From positions 62,001 through 126,000 of the forward strand of contig JADDMT010000060.1 in assembly GCA_021401465.1 (NCBI GenBank): 64,000 bases of DNA, given 5' to 3'. Positions 30,326 to 40,527 of this stretch are shown here, piece after piece. How positions within the stretch are numbered: the first letter of the stretch is position 1; every line of letters begins with the position of its first letter. Source of the DNA: Teratosphaeria epicoccoides (taxonomy: Eukaryota > Ascomycota > Dothideomycetes > Mycosphaerellales > Teratosphaeriaceae). The notes beneath the pieces were generated by a model. That model was given only the letters and a program-made list of their open reading frames with translations. It was not told the origin of the DNA and made no database searches. A program made the translations under genes and the position numbers.

Positions 30326-32309
30326 ATGCTGCCAATGATAATCCTCATGGTCGCTTCTGCAGCAATAGCGACGGCACAGACTACGATCGGTGGACGATCG
30401 GGTTTCCACACCGACGTGCCAAGGTGGTGCGGGAAGGCATATCAACCGGATCACCCAAGCTTCGATCCAGGAGGACAGTTATATCCGCCCATTCCTTCGT
30501 CCAATTTGTTGCTAGATCTTCGAATTACACCTCGACACAGCATATACGACAGTAGCGAGGGTTCAGGAGCATTCATTGTCGATGTCTCACTGGGTTATAC
30601 GCATGGCAGTCCGTATACTAATACCATATTCACGGATGACGAGAACAGAGGACCCATTCCCAGCAAGGAGCTTAAGTTCGAGATTAGACTCGTTCTGACG
30701 GATCAGCTGCTCGTGTCAAGCACTGTGCCATTGAATACCACTGGCAACCTTTTCGACTTTGGTTTCAGCAATCTCACGCCACGGCTAGAACCGTACAAGG
30801 TTGTAATATATGGCAGACCTTCTTCGTCCCTGGCCACCCAGTTGTACACCGCGAGCACAGAGCTTTACTACCTACCTGCCAAACACGATGGCAGCACCGT
30901 CAAGATAGACAATCTTCATGGCGGCATGCTAGTTGCGAACAGTGCTACAGACTATGCCTTCGAACCCTTTCTCCCGCTTGGCTTTTATACTTCGTGTTCA
31001 GGCTATCTGGACTTCTCGCTTGCCAATGTCGCGGCGTACAAGGACCTCGGATTCAATGCCATCAATCCCGTCTGTTCGTTCAAGGATGGCGCCCTTGGAG
31101 ACATGTTCGACTGGCTCGACCAAGCACAGCTGTGGTATCAGTATAATATGCGTGGGTTATACCTGAATCTTACTGCAGTCGCTGAGCAAATACCACTTGT
31201 CAAGGATCGACCAAGCTTGCTGTCTTGGTACACTGCTGACGAGCCGGATGGCTGGCAAAACGCTCTCAACAGCACACGGCTGGCTTACGATCTGCTGAGA
31301 AGAGAAGATCCCTATCATCCCACCGGGTAAGTCAGAATATCAGGCTGTTGAGTCAGGCATTGGCTGATTTTTCCACTTGCTGCATACAAGGTTGGTGCTC
31401 AATTGTGCGAACTACTATTTCGAAGAGTATACTTCTGGTGCAGACTATATCATGCAAGATGCTTACCCAGTTGGCATCAATGCTACTTACAGTAAATGGA
31501 ATACAGCATGCAACGCAACTTATGGTGATTGTGGCTGCGATGATTGTGTTGGCGGACTTCAGGTGAGACAAGCGTCTGTTCGTTACACCGTCTGGTGAGT
31601 TGATCGGGTGCATTATTAGGATGTCAGTAATCGGCTTGATAGCTTTTTCGACTACCAGGAGTGTAAGTCGCCTGGTAGCTGGCAGCACATACATAGTTAC
31701 GATCTGATACTTTCGCTAGGGCTCGACAATTGGCAGAAGCCTCTTTGGTCGGTGCTGCAGGCCTTCAGTGGCGAAGGCTATTGGAGTCGTGACCCGACAC
31801 CCGAGGAAACATGGGCCATGGTGATTCTCTCGTTCAATCACAGGGCCAAGGCCATCATGTCCTGGACCTTTCCGACCAGTGAGACTCTCGAAGCGGCCCA
31901 CGGTCAGATCGCAAAGGTAGCCTCAGTCGATCCGGTATCCGCATTCTTGCTCGGGGCAGATCCAGTCGAGATCGTAGTCACTGAACGACCTCTTCTGGAC
32001 TTGTCATATTGGGCTGTCCGTGACTACGTATTACTTGGGCTCGCCAATCTGGATTATCTTGCATCCGATTTCACCATCAACCTTCATCTCCCGTTTCGCA
32101 TCAGTGGAGTCGCAAGCCAGCCATGGGGCAATTTGAGCTACAGCTTTGACGACAGTGTTTTGGTAATCAATGGTCTTCCTGCGCTAGCGACCAGTTTTGT
32201 GATTTTGAACACTTGTGACGACGAAAGTCTTCCTGGAGGGGAGCTGAACACAAGGCCTCAAATCATTCAACTCGACTCTCAGCGAATCTGTCCTTTAGTC
32301 GTGCCATAG
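30326..32309 (+). CDS. Secreted glycoside-hydrolase-like protein of unknown specificity
   Basis: Four exons are read: 30326-31326, 31391-31562, 31620-31662 and 31720-32309, with introns of 64, 57 and 57 bp. The product is 601 residues. ATG at 30326 gives a signal peptide (MLPMIILMVASAAIATA); the frame is open upstream but without ATG. The mature part starts with WCGKAYQPDHPSFDPGGQLYP. It continues through an N-terminal beta-rich part to GFYTSCSGYLDFSLANVAAY, DLGFNAINPVCSF, LLSWYTADEPDGW, ADYIMQDAYPVGINATYS, a Cys-rich GDCGCDDCVGG, ETWAMVILSFNHRAKAIMSW and a C-terminal beta domain. The DEPDGW and QDAYPVG strings look like TIM-barrel strand ends with acidic catalytic residues. I recognise it as a conserved fungal family often called a glycoside hydrolase subgroup catalytic core protein; substrate is unknown. 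It is divergent from GH53. Confidence 0.8.
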
Positions 32310-32462
32310 CGACATGGACGCCGCATACATGTACATGTCGCCCCTAACGCCTCGCGTCATCGTAGATCCGCTCCGAAGCCAGCAACCTCGAGGGCTGGAC
32401 TTCAAAAGACGAAGACGCTGGCGCCATTTCCCGGCCAAAAGGGTTCTGCAACATCTGCCACC

Positions 32463-33064
32463 ATGCCAGATCAGCAGGTGGGAGTTGGCGTTGGCGTCTT
32501 CGTCTTTCGATCACGCAGCGACAACCACTTCGTGATTGGTCGGCGAAAGGGAAGCACAGGGGCAGGTCAGCATTTGCCGTCCCGATGATGATTGAGTCAA
32601 GACGCAAACGCTCATGCCGTGGTAGGTACATACGCATTGCCTGGAGGACACCTGGAGCACGGCGAATCATTTGAAGCCTGTGCGACACGAGAAGTGATGG
32701 AAGAGATCGGAATGAAAGTGGACGACGTTCAATTCCTGACCGCTGTGAATAGCGTCTTTGGCGCCAGCGGAAAGCATTACGTGACTATCTTCATGACTGC
32801 CATCGCTCGAGAAGCGGATCCAATGCCGCAGGTGGGCGCAGACTTTCAATCCTTGTAGAAGTCGAAACAAGCAGCTGATACCAAACTGCGTAGTTGCTCG
32901 AGCCTGACAAATGCGATGGCTGGTCTTGGAGTCCGTTTGACGAGCTGACTCACATGCCGAGACGTGGACACGAGCTATTCTTGCCGATGCACAGTTTGAT
33001 GCAGCAACGTCCAGCGATATGCTCCAAGCTCGTGCTCGGGCCCGCCGCCCTGGGTGCAAGGTAA
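32463..33064 (+). CDS. Nudix hydrolase (NUDT15/MutT-like)
   Basis: Nudix enzymes hydrolyse nucleoside diphosphates linked to another group, often oxidised or damaged nucleotides. Three exons: 32463-32565, 32626-32831 and 32894-33064, with introns of 60 and 62 bp, give 159 residues. The protein starts MPDQQVGVGVGVFVF, continues FVIGRRKGSTGAGTYALPGG across the first junction, and carries the full Nudix box GGHLEHGESFEACATREVMEE followed by IGM. After the second junction comes LLEPDKCDGWSWSPFDEL, also typical of the cytosolic NUDT15-like group. The start is only 153 bp after the end of the secreted hydrolase on the same strand. Substrate is not predictable; the clustering with hydrolases is probably incidental. 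Confidence 0.9.
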
Positions 33065-33384
33065 TGCTTGCGGCAAACTGCGAATGACATCAATCCGCTG
33101 TGTGAGAGGCCTCCGAACCATACACACCCCAAAAGGCGTGTCCTAACAGCGATGGCAGGCTCCTCTGACAGTTCTGATGCCATCAGGACGACTCTGTGGC
33201 TGGCACCAGCGGCACGCCACACAGTGAGAAATGAGAGCTTGACGGGGGCGTGCAAGATTGGCTCCATACATCTTTACGCTTCGGTCAATAATGCCAGCCG
33301 CCGCGCCTTTTGACTGTATGAGCTACTTCCGGAGTCCTCTGGCTCAAGCTACATCATCACTTGCGCAAAGAGGCCACCCCTACT
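33065..33384. other. Intergenic region Nudix / GH28 (convergent)
   Basis: About 0.3 kb between two convergent genes. Nothing was recognised beyond the expected 3' untranslated sequence. Confidence 0.5.
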
Positions 33385-34921
33385 TTACTGCACATTCTGA
33401 TCTGTCGTCTGCCCAAAATTATCCGGCGCCCAGTGGTTACAAGGAATACCTGATGTTGTATTCTGATTCACAATATTGGCGCACTGGTACACCTCATCCT
33501 GCAACGTCGTATTCCACAGTGGCAAGCCCAAAGTCTTGTTGACCGAGGCGATATTGATGGCCTTGAAATAAATGTCCGGGCACGGGTGTGACGCAGCACA
33601 GTGTAAGTTTGCTGCTAGGTTGTACCTATCACACAATCAGCTCGAATCATCGCGGCTCTCACGGTGCTTCAGCGACATACCTCGAGGTCCCAGTGAAATT
33701 CTCAAAGGTTACATCTTCAATCTGCATCTTCGACGTGTCGCAAGTGTCCTCGCCACTCGACTCGCTATAAATGCACTGCGTGATCTCGATCGGTATCGTC
33801 ACATTCTCGAAGTAAAAGTTCCGGAACGTGATATTGCGAACGAGACCACTGCCACCGCCTCCTGCATCGCCGTTGCCCGTGGTCTCCTGCGCCACGCCCT
33901 GCCAGGTTTTGATGTACGCGCCGTCAATGGCATCGTAAAGCGTGATGTCTTCGAAAACGATGTTTTCGTCATAGTCCGGCGTCAATGGGTACTGGCCCAC
34001 GGAGCCAATGGTCACGCCGGAGGACCTGTGAAGTCATGGGTCAGAGATGATTCTGTGTCTCAAGTGCCCTGCTATCGATCATAAGATACGTACCCAATGC
34101 AGGTCACGTTCCTGACCAGCATGTTGGTGGTGTTGCCCTTCGCGGCAACACAGTCGTCGCCGTTGACGACCGTCCAGTTCGCGATGAGGATGTCTTGACT
34201 GTTCCAGGTATCCGTGCCGTCGGTATTGACCGTGCTGCCACCAGGATCTGTCGATGTAGCATTAACGTAAACATTGGTGAAAGTCACGTTCTTACTGTAC
34301 GAAACGAACGACGCCCAGAATTGTGGCTGGATGATCGAGATGCCATCGATGAACAAATCGGTGCTGTTAAAGAACGTGATAGTGATAGGGCGCCCTACAG
34401 TGATGGATCAGAGAGCAGCGTCAGACGCCCTTCTACCTATCAGAATACGTACCAGGCTGATTCGCATTGCCGTGGTTCTCGGTATACCACACCTGTCCAT
34501 TCCCATTGAGACTGGAGCCAGGCTTCCCGACGAAGGTAAGGTTCTCGCCACCAATCAGCCAAGCCGTGCTTTGATTCTGGAAGACCACATCGATAGAGTG
34601 GCTGAGCCAGTAGGGTACATTGTCGGACCAAAGCAGCTCGCCGTCGACTTCCACGCGGACGTTCTTCAGATTAGTGGTGTTGAGGATCTGGTTGATGTGG
34701 AAAGTATTGTCTGTGAAAATAACCGTTCCGTTCATACCGCACAATTCGAACGCCTGTAAGATCGACGGCGCGTCGTCGACCGGTTGGTGGTATATCAGAG
34801 ATTCTGGGTAGAGATAGCAGGTTGATCCATTGTTTACGACGTAGCCCGAAGCGGATGAGATGATGGCGCTGAGGCCTAGTAAGAGAGGAATGTTCATCTT
34901 TCTCAACACCCCTCTGGGCAT
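33385..34921 (-). CDS. Secreted GH28 pectinase-family enzyme (exo-type), altered active site
   Basis: GH28 enzymes hydrolyse polygalacturonan or rhamnogalacturonan. Four exons: 34921-34453, 34394-34094, 34025-33681 and 33625-33385, with introns of 58, 68 and 55 bp, give 451 residues. A second ATG at 34897 (MNIPLLLGLSAIISSASG) gives a cleaner signal peptide and 443 residues. Motifs in order: NHGNANQPGRPITITFFNST, TVNTDGTDTW, VNGDDCVAAKGNTTNM, and CIGSSGVTIGSVGQYP where most members have a His in G/S-H-G. GAYIKTWQG follows, where most members have R-I-K. The two Asp motifs are intact, but the canonical His and Arg are replaced by Ser and Tyr. Many Asn-X-Ser/Thr sites and a Cys-rich C-terminus support secretion. 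It is probably an exo-acting member with unusual substrate, or inactive. Confidence 0.88.
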
Positions 34922-35446
34922 GGACTGGACACAGCTTGGCCCTGGAAGCCTGGAAAGCTGGAGATCTAACAGACCCAGTCATGCCTGACCTGCATGCAGA
35001 CACCGATGGACAGACGCCGAGGCATGACGACGTGAAATCACATTGCACTTGTCGATGGCAGATCTTGATCCCTGTCAACTCGCAGCGGACTTGCCACGTC
35101 GTCGCCGCTTCTGGCTTGGACCTCATAGTCGCGCAGGGCAGCTCTGACAGGCTGGACGATCATCTGCTGGTCTGGGGCAGGTACCCCGCGAATACCTCGC
35201 ATGATGGGATGAAAATCTTGGACAACTCGGTCGTATTCGGTGTGATGTTGTTGCGGCGAAAGGTGGGAACATGACCAATAATGCCTGACAGAGGCCTCAT
35301 TCATCATGGACACGGCAGAACAGCACGCTGAACGCGAGCCATGCCATTGACGATGCCACAGGAAATACAGAAAAGTAGAGAATTGTGTCGTCGGGCGAGA
35401 ACTCACGCCACGACAACCAAAGTAGCAGCACGGGCAACGGGGCATC
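34922..35446. other. Intergenic region upstream of GH28
   Basis: About 0.5 kb with the GH28 promoter. Open frames here are short and without domains. The composition begins to rise in GC towards 35.4 kb. Confidence 0.4.
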
Positions 35447-36087
35447 GTGATATCCCCTTTCCCACTCCGTCCATACTGCGCAGAACCCGGGCGCCCTCAT
35501 CACGCAGCCCCGCCGCTGCAGCATAAAGACTGCCAACCACGCTCGCGAATCTCCCAACCACAAACCCCTTCCCAACCAACCCAAACCCTCCAAACCCACC
35601 AACCCAGCGCCCCCACCCCACCGCGCCCCCTCCCCCTCCCCCTCCTCACCGCGCAGCTCTTCGCCCTCCCACTCCCCTTCCTCACTTGCGGCTACAGCCT
35701 CGCCGCGTCCCAAAACACGACCCACCACATCCTCGACCTCCCGCCGCCCACCTCCGCGCCGGCCTTCCGCAGCATTTTCCTGCGCGGTGCCACCGTCGTG
35801 ATCCCCGCCTCGCTGACAACCCTCGCCGCGACGACGTACCTCGCCTATGCCGTTCCTCCGCAGCGGACGCGACGGCGTTCACGGGCTTCTGGACCGCGGT
35901 CGTGATGGGAGGGAATGTGCGGCGGTTGCTGGAGCTTGCGGGCGCGGGGCAGGAAGAGCAGGAGAAAGCGACCGCGGCATTGGAGGTCAGGCGGCGGATT
36001 GAGACGTGGACGCGGCAGAATTGGGTGAGAGCCGCGGCGTTCTTGGTGGCCGGGGTGGCGGGGTGGCGGGCGACGTTGGGGGTATGA
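35447..36087 (+). pseudogene. DUF1772-like small membrane protein, frameshifted
   Basis: Two plus-strand frames together look like one small membrane protein of the DUF1772 (anthrone oxygenase-like) kind. The first, up to about 35905, contains LTAQLFALPLPFLTCGYSLA, then FLRGATVVIPASLTTLAATT and YLAYAV. The second, ending at 36087, contains FTGFWTAVVMGGNVRRLLEL, then RRIETWTRQNWVRAAAFLV and AGVAGWRATLGV. The switch between frames is at about 35850-35870. No intron of usable length fits there, so a base was lost or gained, or the sequence has an error. The N-terminus is uncertain, because the preceding Pro-rich stretch is atypical and no clear ATG exon was found. The family resemblance is in topology and the FLRGA/NWVRA segments, so it remains tentative. 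Confidence 0.4.
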
Positions 36088-36131
36088 TTCGCGCTCGACA
36101 GGGAGGGGGACGGGCTTCGATAGAGGAGGGT

Positions 36132-36157
36132 GGGGGGGGGGGGGGGGGGGGGGGGGG
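36132..36157. repeat. Uninterrupted run of 26 G
   Basis: A perfect homopolymer of 26 guanines (plus strand) lies 45 bp behind the DUF1772-like frame. Such runs can form G-quadruplexes and are prone to length change and sequencing error. Confidence 0.95.
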
Positions 36158-36605
36158 AAGACGCAGGGTGAATTGTGCTTTCTGCCCAACCCGACCCTAG
36201 TCGCCTTCCTCTGCGATGCTGCATTCGTCCCGGGAACGAGCCCCCATCGTGCTGGGGCACCAGCTCTAAAGACCGGTGGGCTCCCGGGTGCCGACATCGA
36301 TTCAGCCTCCAGCTCCATTGCCGGTTGCGACGCAGGCTCAACATCGGCCGTACTGACTGAGGGTGTGACAGGGGCCGGAACGAGGAGAGATGAGATATCA
36401 GCTGTCTGGTACACAGTGTAGGAGACAGGGAAAATGCGGTTCGGATGGAGTACAAATCTTGCAGGCACACTGGAATCAGCATTTCTCATTCGCAGCAAAT
36501 ATGTCATGACCGCTTGCACATAGTCCATGCATCATGCTCTATACGTGAACGCTCACAAATCCCCCCCCCTTTCTTGATCGTTCATGAGACCACAATTCCG
36601 CCTCC

Positions 36606-39600
36606 TCAAACCCACCTCATCAACTTCAACGCCAGCCTGAGATCTTTGACCTCCGTCTCCTCCTCCGCGACCACGTTCCCCTCCTTTCCGGTCGCCACAA
36701 CCACGCCCCGACTCGCCGCCTTCACAAACGTCGCCGCCTGCTGCTCAAACATCTCCTGCACCACCCTCTCCCGCTCAAGCCTGCCGACTTCAGCATTCGC
36801 CTCGCTCTCACCATTCGTGACCGCCGCGCCATCTGTCGCGCCGTTCGATGCATCGCCCCGCGGGGAAAGCACCGAGTACGCCACTTGCACGTCATCCGTC
36901 GGCACCAGTCCAGCCCTCTTGCGGAGCCGCTGGATGCGGTTCAGGACTTCCCGCGCCAGGCCTTCCTGCGCGAGCTCAGGGTAGGCAAAGGAGTCCAGCA
37001 GGACCATGATCTCGCCGTCGCTCCCGTCTTGGTAGGTCTCCGTCTCCTTGGCCGGCTTGAACTCCTTCCGCACCCGGAGGTCTTCCTCCTCGAGCGTATG
37101 ACCCTCGATGGTGATGGTCTTCTCGCTCACAAAGGAGGAGATCTCGTCTGTGCTCAGCTTCGGCAGGGCATTCTTGATCTTGACTGCATCTTTCTTGAAC
37201 TTCTGTCCGAGATTCTTGACGTCGGCGAGGACGTTATAGGCGACCCCGTACTTGGCATCATCGCTCGTCAAGATCAGGTCGCGGACGTTCAGCTCCTCCG
37301 TGATGTAGCTTTCTAGAGTTCGGACGTCGTCGAGGAATTGCGGATCTTTGTGCAGGACCACGAGGGTCTTGAGTGGCGTCTTGAGCGAAATGGTCTTCCG
37401 GTCTCGGCAATATCGGCCCAGCTCGATGACTTTTTGCATAGCGCTGACCCTTCGCTCGACGACCGGATCGAACAGCTCTTCGCGCACGGTCGGATAGCCG
37501 ACGAAGTGCACCGATCGGACGTCTTTGCCTTTCCGCATGGTCTCGGGAAGGTGCGCTGCAAGGCGTTGGAAAATATTGTCGCTGAGGAACGGGATGAAGG
37601 GTGCGAGAGCGCGTGTGAGAGTGTAGAGAACTTCGTAGAGGGTGTTCAGGGCGTGTAACGTGTCGGTGCTCTCCTCGTCAGCCACGCCGTGTGCGTCGCC
37701 ACGTGTGGTGGGTGGTGAAGCCGCTTGGCCTTTTAACCTGCTGCGGTTGAAGCGGATGTACCAGTTGGTGGTGTCGTCGACCATCTTCAGTAATCTCGGC
37801 ACGACGGTGTACAGACGGTACGCCTCCATTTCGCGATTGACGTATTGGAGCAGGGATTGCGTGGTGGCTGATATCCATCGATCCATGACGTTCCTGTTGG
37901 TGTTTTGGGCGTCCGGGGTGAAGACGAATTCGCGGCCGACATTCTTCTTGTATAGTGCGGCTTGCTGAGCGAAGAAGTTGTAGCTGTTCCAGAGCGGTAA
38001 GAGGACGCCCGAAACGATCTGCTTCACGCCCGCCTCGGAGAAGCGAAGGGGCTCGCCGCGGACGACGGGTGAGTCGATGAGGTACAGCCGGAGAGCGTCC
38101 GCGCCGTAGCTTTGGACGACGAGCATGGGATCCGGGAAGTTCTTGGCCGACTTGGACATCTTCTTGCCGTCTTCTGCGAGCACGATCCCGTTGACGACAC
38201 AGTTTTTGTATGGAAACGTGTTGAAGAGGTGTGTGCCGAGGACGGAGAGCGTGTAGAACCAGCCCCGAGTCTGATCGAGACCCTCCGCGATGAAGTCACC
38301 GGGATACCGGGTGAAGAGGTCTTCACCGGGCCCATCTGTCGGCGAGAGACCCGAGTCCGGCTTGGAGGGATCGAAGCCGCGGTAGGCAAACGGATAGTGT
38401 GACGACGCATACGGCATCGAGCCCGACTCAAACCAGCAGTCAAAGACTTCCTCGACTCGCCTGAGAGGGCCCTTGCCGCGGTTGGAGGGGATGGTGATGT
38501 CGTCCACGGTATCGCGATGGAGATCTGCGATGTCGCCTGGATGCCCACTCAACTGCTTCAGCTCGGCGATCGACGAGACCACGACCACTTCTTGCATATC
38601 CTCGGACGCCCAAATGGGCATCGGCGTGCCCCAGAAGCGATTGCGGCTGACGTTCCAATCCTTGGCGGCGGCCAACCATTGGTGGAAGCGACCGGTCTTG
38701 ATCATCGACGGCACCCAGTGGGTCTCCTCCAGGTGGGCGAGGAGATCGGGCACGGACTGCTCGACCTTGATGAACCAGGAGGGAATCGCTCGTTGGAACA
38801 TGATGGTCTTGGATCGTGGACATTGGGGGACGCTGTGGGTGACCTGTGAGCTTCGCACGAGACGCTTGTTCTGCTCGAGCGCCTTGATGATGTCCTTTGC
38901 CGCGGCGTGGATCTGTTTGCCGGCGAAGGCGGGGACCTGGCTGGTGAACTCGGCTCCGGCCGTCAGAGGATCCACGGGCGGCCGGTCGGCGCTGATGACA
39001 CCCTCTCTCCAACAGACCCGGAAATCGTCCTCGCCAAACGCCGGAGACTGGTGGACGACACCGGTCCCCGTATCGCTCCCCACATACGCATCGGCCAGGA
39101 CCTTGAATCCCACCTCCTGGAACGGACGGTCGAAGTAGGGGAAGAGCGGCTCGTACACGATGCCACGCAGATGCTTGCCCTTGATCTTGGGCGGTAGGAG
39201 CTGGAACTTGTCCTTGTCCTTCTTCTTCGGGTCTTTGAAGAGCGTGGTGAGGAGGGATTCGAGCATGATGTACACATTGTTCGACGCCAGCTCCCACACG
39301 AGACGATACTCGAATTCGGGATGGACGCACAGCGCCAGATTGCTCGGCAACGTCCAGGGGGTGGTGGTCCACGCGGCAAAGCTGACGGGCTTGTCGTGCG
39401 CGGCGTCGAGGATGTGCTGGACGGTGGCTTTGGCGGCGTCGGGCTGCTGGTGCAGGGGCCGCAGCGGGAAGGTGACGGTGATGGCGGGTTCCTGGACGGT
39501 GAGACGCTCCTCGGTCGACTCGCTCTTGCTCAGCGGCGTCTGCAATGCCCAGGAATACGGCAGCACGCGCGCGCCGTGGTACACCAGGCCCTTCCGATGC

Positions 39601-40094
39601 AGCTGGGCAAACACCCACCAGACCGACTCCATGAAGGTGGGGTCCATGGTCTTGTAGTCGCGGTCGAAATCGACCCACCGCCCGAGCCGCCCAATGACGC
39701 TCCGCCATTCGCGGGCGTAGGTGAGGACGACGTCTCGACAGCGGCGGTTGTACTCGGCGATGCCAAGCTTCTGCACGGCGGCGGCGCCCCGCACGCCCAG
39801 CTCGTCTTGCAGCTGCCGGTCGATGATCTGCTCGATGGGCACGCCGTGTGTGTCCCAGCCAAAGCGGCGCTCGACGTATCGCCCTCGCATCGCCCAATAT
39901 CTCGGGATAATGTCCTTGATGGTCGAGGCCAGTAAGTGACCGTAATGCGGGGTGCCGGTGGCGAAGGGGGGGCCATCGTAAAAGACGTATTTGGGCGCGT
40001 GTCTGGTGAGGTCGAGTTGGGTGTGGAAGGCGTCAATGTCGTCCCAATGCGCCAGCACGCGCTCTTCTTCGGCGGGGAAATTGATGGAGCCCAT
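36606..40094 (-). CDS. Cytosolic-type isoleucyl-tRNA synthetase (divergent)
   Basis: Charges tRNA-Ile with isoleucine. The 1162-residue intronless frame starts with ATG at 40094. Class Ia motifs are intact: GTPHYGHLLAST (HIGH equivalent, residues 50-53) and EDGKKMSKSAKNFPDP near 645. The editing domain carries FAAWTTTPWTLPSN and YVGSDTGTGVVHQSPAFGEDDF. DFIAEGLDQTRGWFYTL and MDRWISATTQSLL are also typical. Several normally conserved places differ from what I expect in Pezizomycotina: TPLSKSESTEERL rather than TPLSNFEAQQNY, VPQCPRSKT rather than YPFCWRS, KMSKS rather than KMSKR, and a length about 80 residues above the usual size. It might therefore be a second paralogue rather than the housekeeping enzyme. 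GC content is about 60-68 percent in sampled lines, above most of the window. Confidence 0.93.
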   Translation of the reverse strand: MGSINFPAEEERVLAHWDDIDAFHTQLDLTRHAPKYVFYDGPPFATGTPHYGHLLASTIKDIIPRYWAMRGRYVERRFGWDTHGVPIEQIIDRQLQDELGVRGAAAVQKLGIAEYNRRCRDVVLTYAREWRSVIGRLGRWVDFDRDYKTMDPTFMESVWWVFAQLHRKGLVYHGARVLPYSWALQTPLSKSESTEERLTVQEPAITVTFPLRPLHQQPDAAKATVQHILDAAHDKPVSFAAWTTTPWTLPSNLALCVHPEFEYRLVWELASNNVYIMLESLLTTLFKDPKKKDKDKFQLLPPKIKGKHLRGIVYEPLFPYFDRPFQEVGFKVLADAYVGSDTGTGVVHQSPAFGEDDFRVCWREGVISADRPPVDPLTAGAEFTSQVPAFAGKQIHAAAKDIIKALEQNKRLVRSSQVTHSVPQCPRSKTIMFQRAIPSWFIKVEQSVPDLLAHLEETHWVPSMIKTGRFHQWLAAAKDWNVSRNRFWGTPMPIWASEDMQEVVVVSSIAELKQLSGHPGDIADLHRDTVDDITIPSNRGKGPLRRVEEVFDCWFESGSMPYASSHYPFAYRGFDPSKPDSGLSPTDGPGEDLFTRYPGDFIAEGLDQTRGWFYTLSVLGTHLFNTFPYKNCVVNGIVLAEDGKKMSKSAKNFPDPMLVVQSYGADALRLYLIDSPVVRGEPLRFSEAGVKQIVSGVLLPLWNSYNFFAQQAALYKKNVGREFVFTPDAQNTNRNVMDRWISATTQSLLQYVNREMEAYRLYTVVPRLLKMVDDTTNWYIRFNRSRLKGQAASPPTTRGDAHGVADEESTDTLHALNTLYEVLYTLTRALAPFIPFLSDNIFQRLAAHLPETMRKGKDVRSVHFVGYPTVREELFDPVVERRVSAMQKVIELGRYCRDRKTISLKTPLKTLVVLHKDPQFLDDVRTLESYITEELNVRDLILTSDDAKYGVAYNVLADVKNLGQKFKKDAVKIKNALPKLSTDEISSFVSEKTITIEGHTLEEEDLRVRKEFKPAKETETYQDGSDGEIMVLLDSFAYPELAQEGLAREVLNRIQRLRKRAGLVPTDDVQVAYSVLSPRGDASNGATDGAAVTNGESEANAEVGRLERERVVQEMFEQQAATFVKAASRGVVVATGKEGNVVAEEETEVKDLRLALKLMRWV

Positions 40095-40527
40095 GTTTCC
40101 CGTGATTTATGTTCGTGTATGATCCGGCGGTGTATTGGCGGTGTATTGAACGTTGGTTGGCCGGGGAGGGGGCCCATGCAAGCTACCGCCACTCATGCGT
40201 GCAGCTCATCACAGTCCACCGCACCGTCGACTCACCGCACGCTCGAGTCACCGCAGTGTATTATTGATGCCGCACAGTCCGCCAAGCCGCGGCAGAAAAG
40301 ACACGAAAAGGAAAGTGGCGGGGCGGTGAAGGCGGGGCGTCATGCATCAAAGTAGATGATCCGCGCCCATCAATTCTGATTGACCATCCATCAATATTTG
40401 ATCAAAAAGACACCCCAACCACTTATCTACATCTGAAAAAACAACAACAAAGACTCTCTCTCTCTCGAGCCTCGCAAGCGGCTGGCTCTCCCACCCCCCC
40501 CACCACCCATCCCCACCAACTCAGCCC
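40095..40527. other. Intergenic region IleRS / AROM
   Basis: This 433 bp gap between two same-strand genes contains the IleRS promoter and the AROM 3' region. A CT-rich tract (several CT dinucleotides near 40455) and an AT-rich stretch around 40400-40445 are visible. No gene is present. Confidence 0.5.

Noticed and set aside
35776..35866. A possible 69-nt intron (GTCGTG...CCGCAG) rescuing the DUF1772-like frame
   Set aside because: The splice would not restore the second reading frame and would remove the conserved LTTLAATTYLAYAV segment.
38440..39897. 485-codon minus-strand open frame
   Set aside because: Lies entirely within the IleRS gene in another frame, rich in Arg/Ala/Gly, a typical by-product of high GC.
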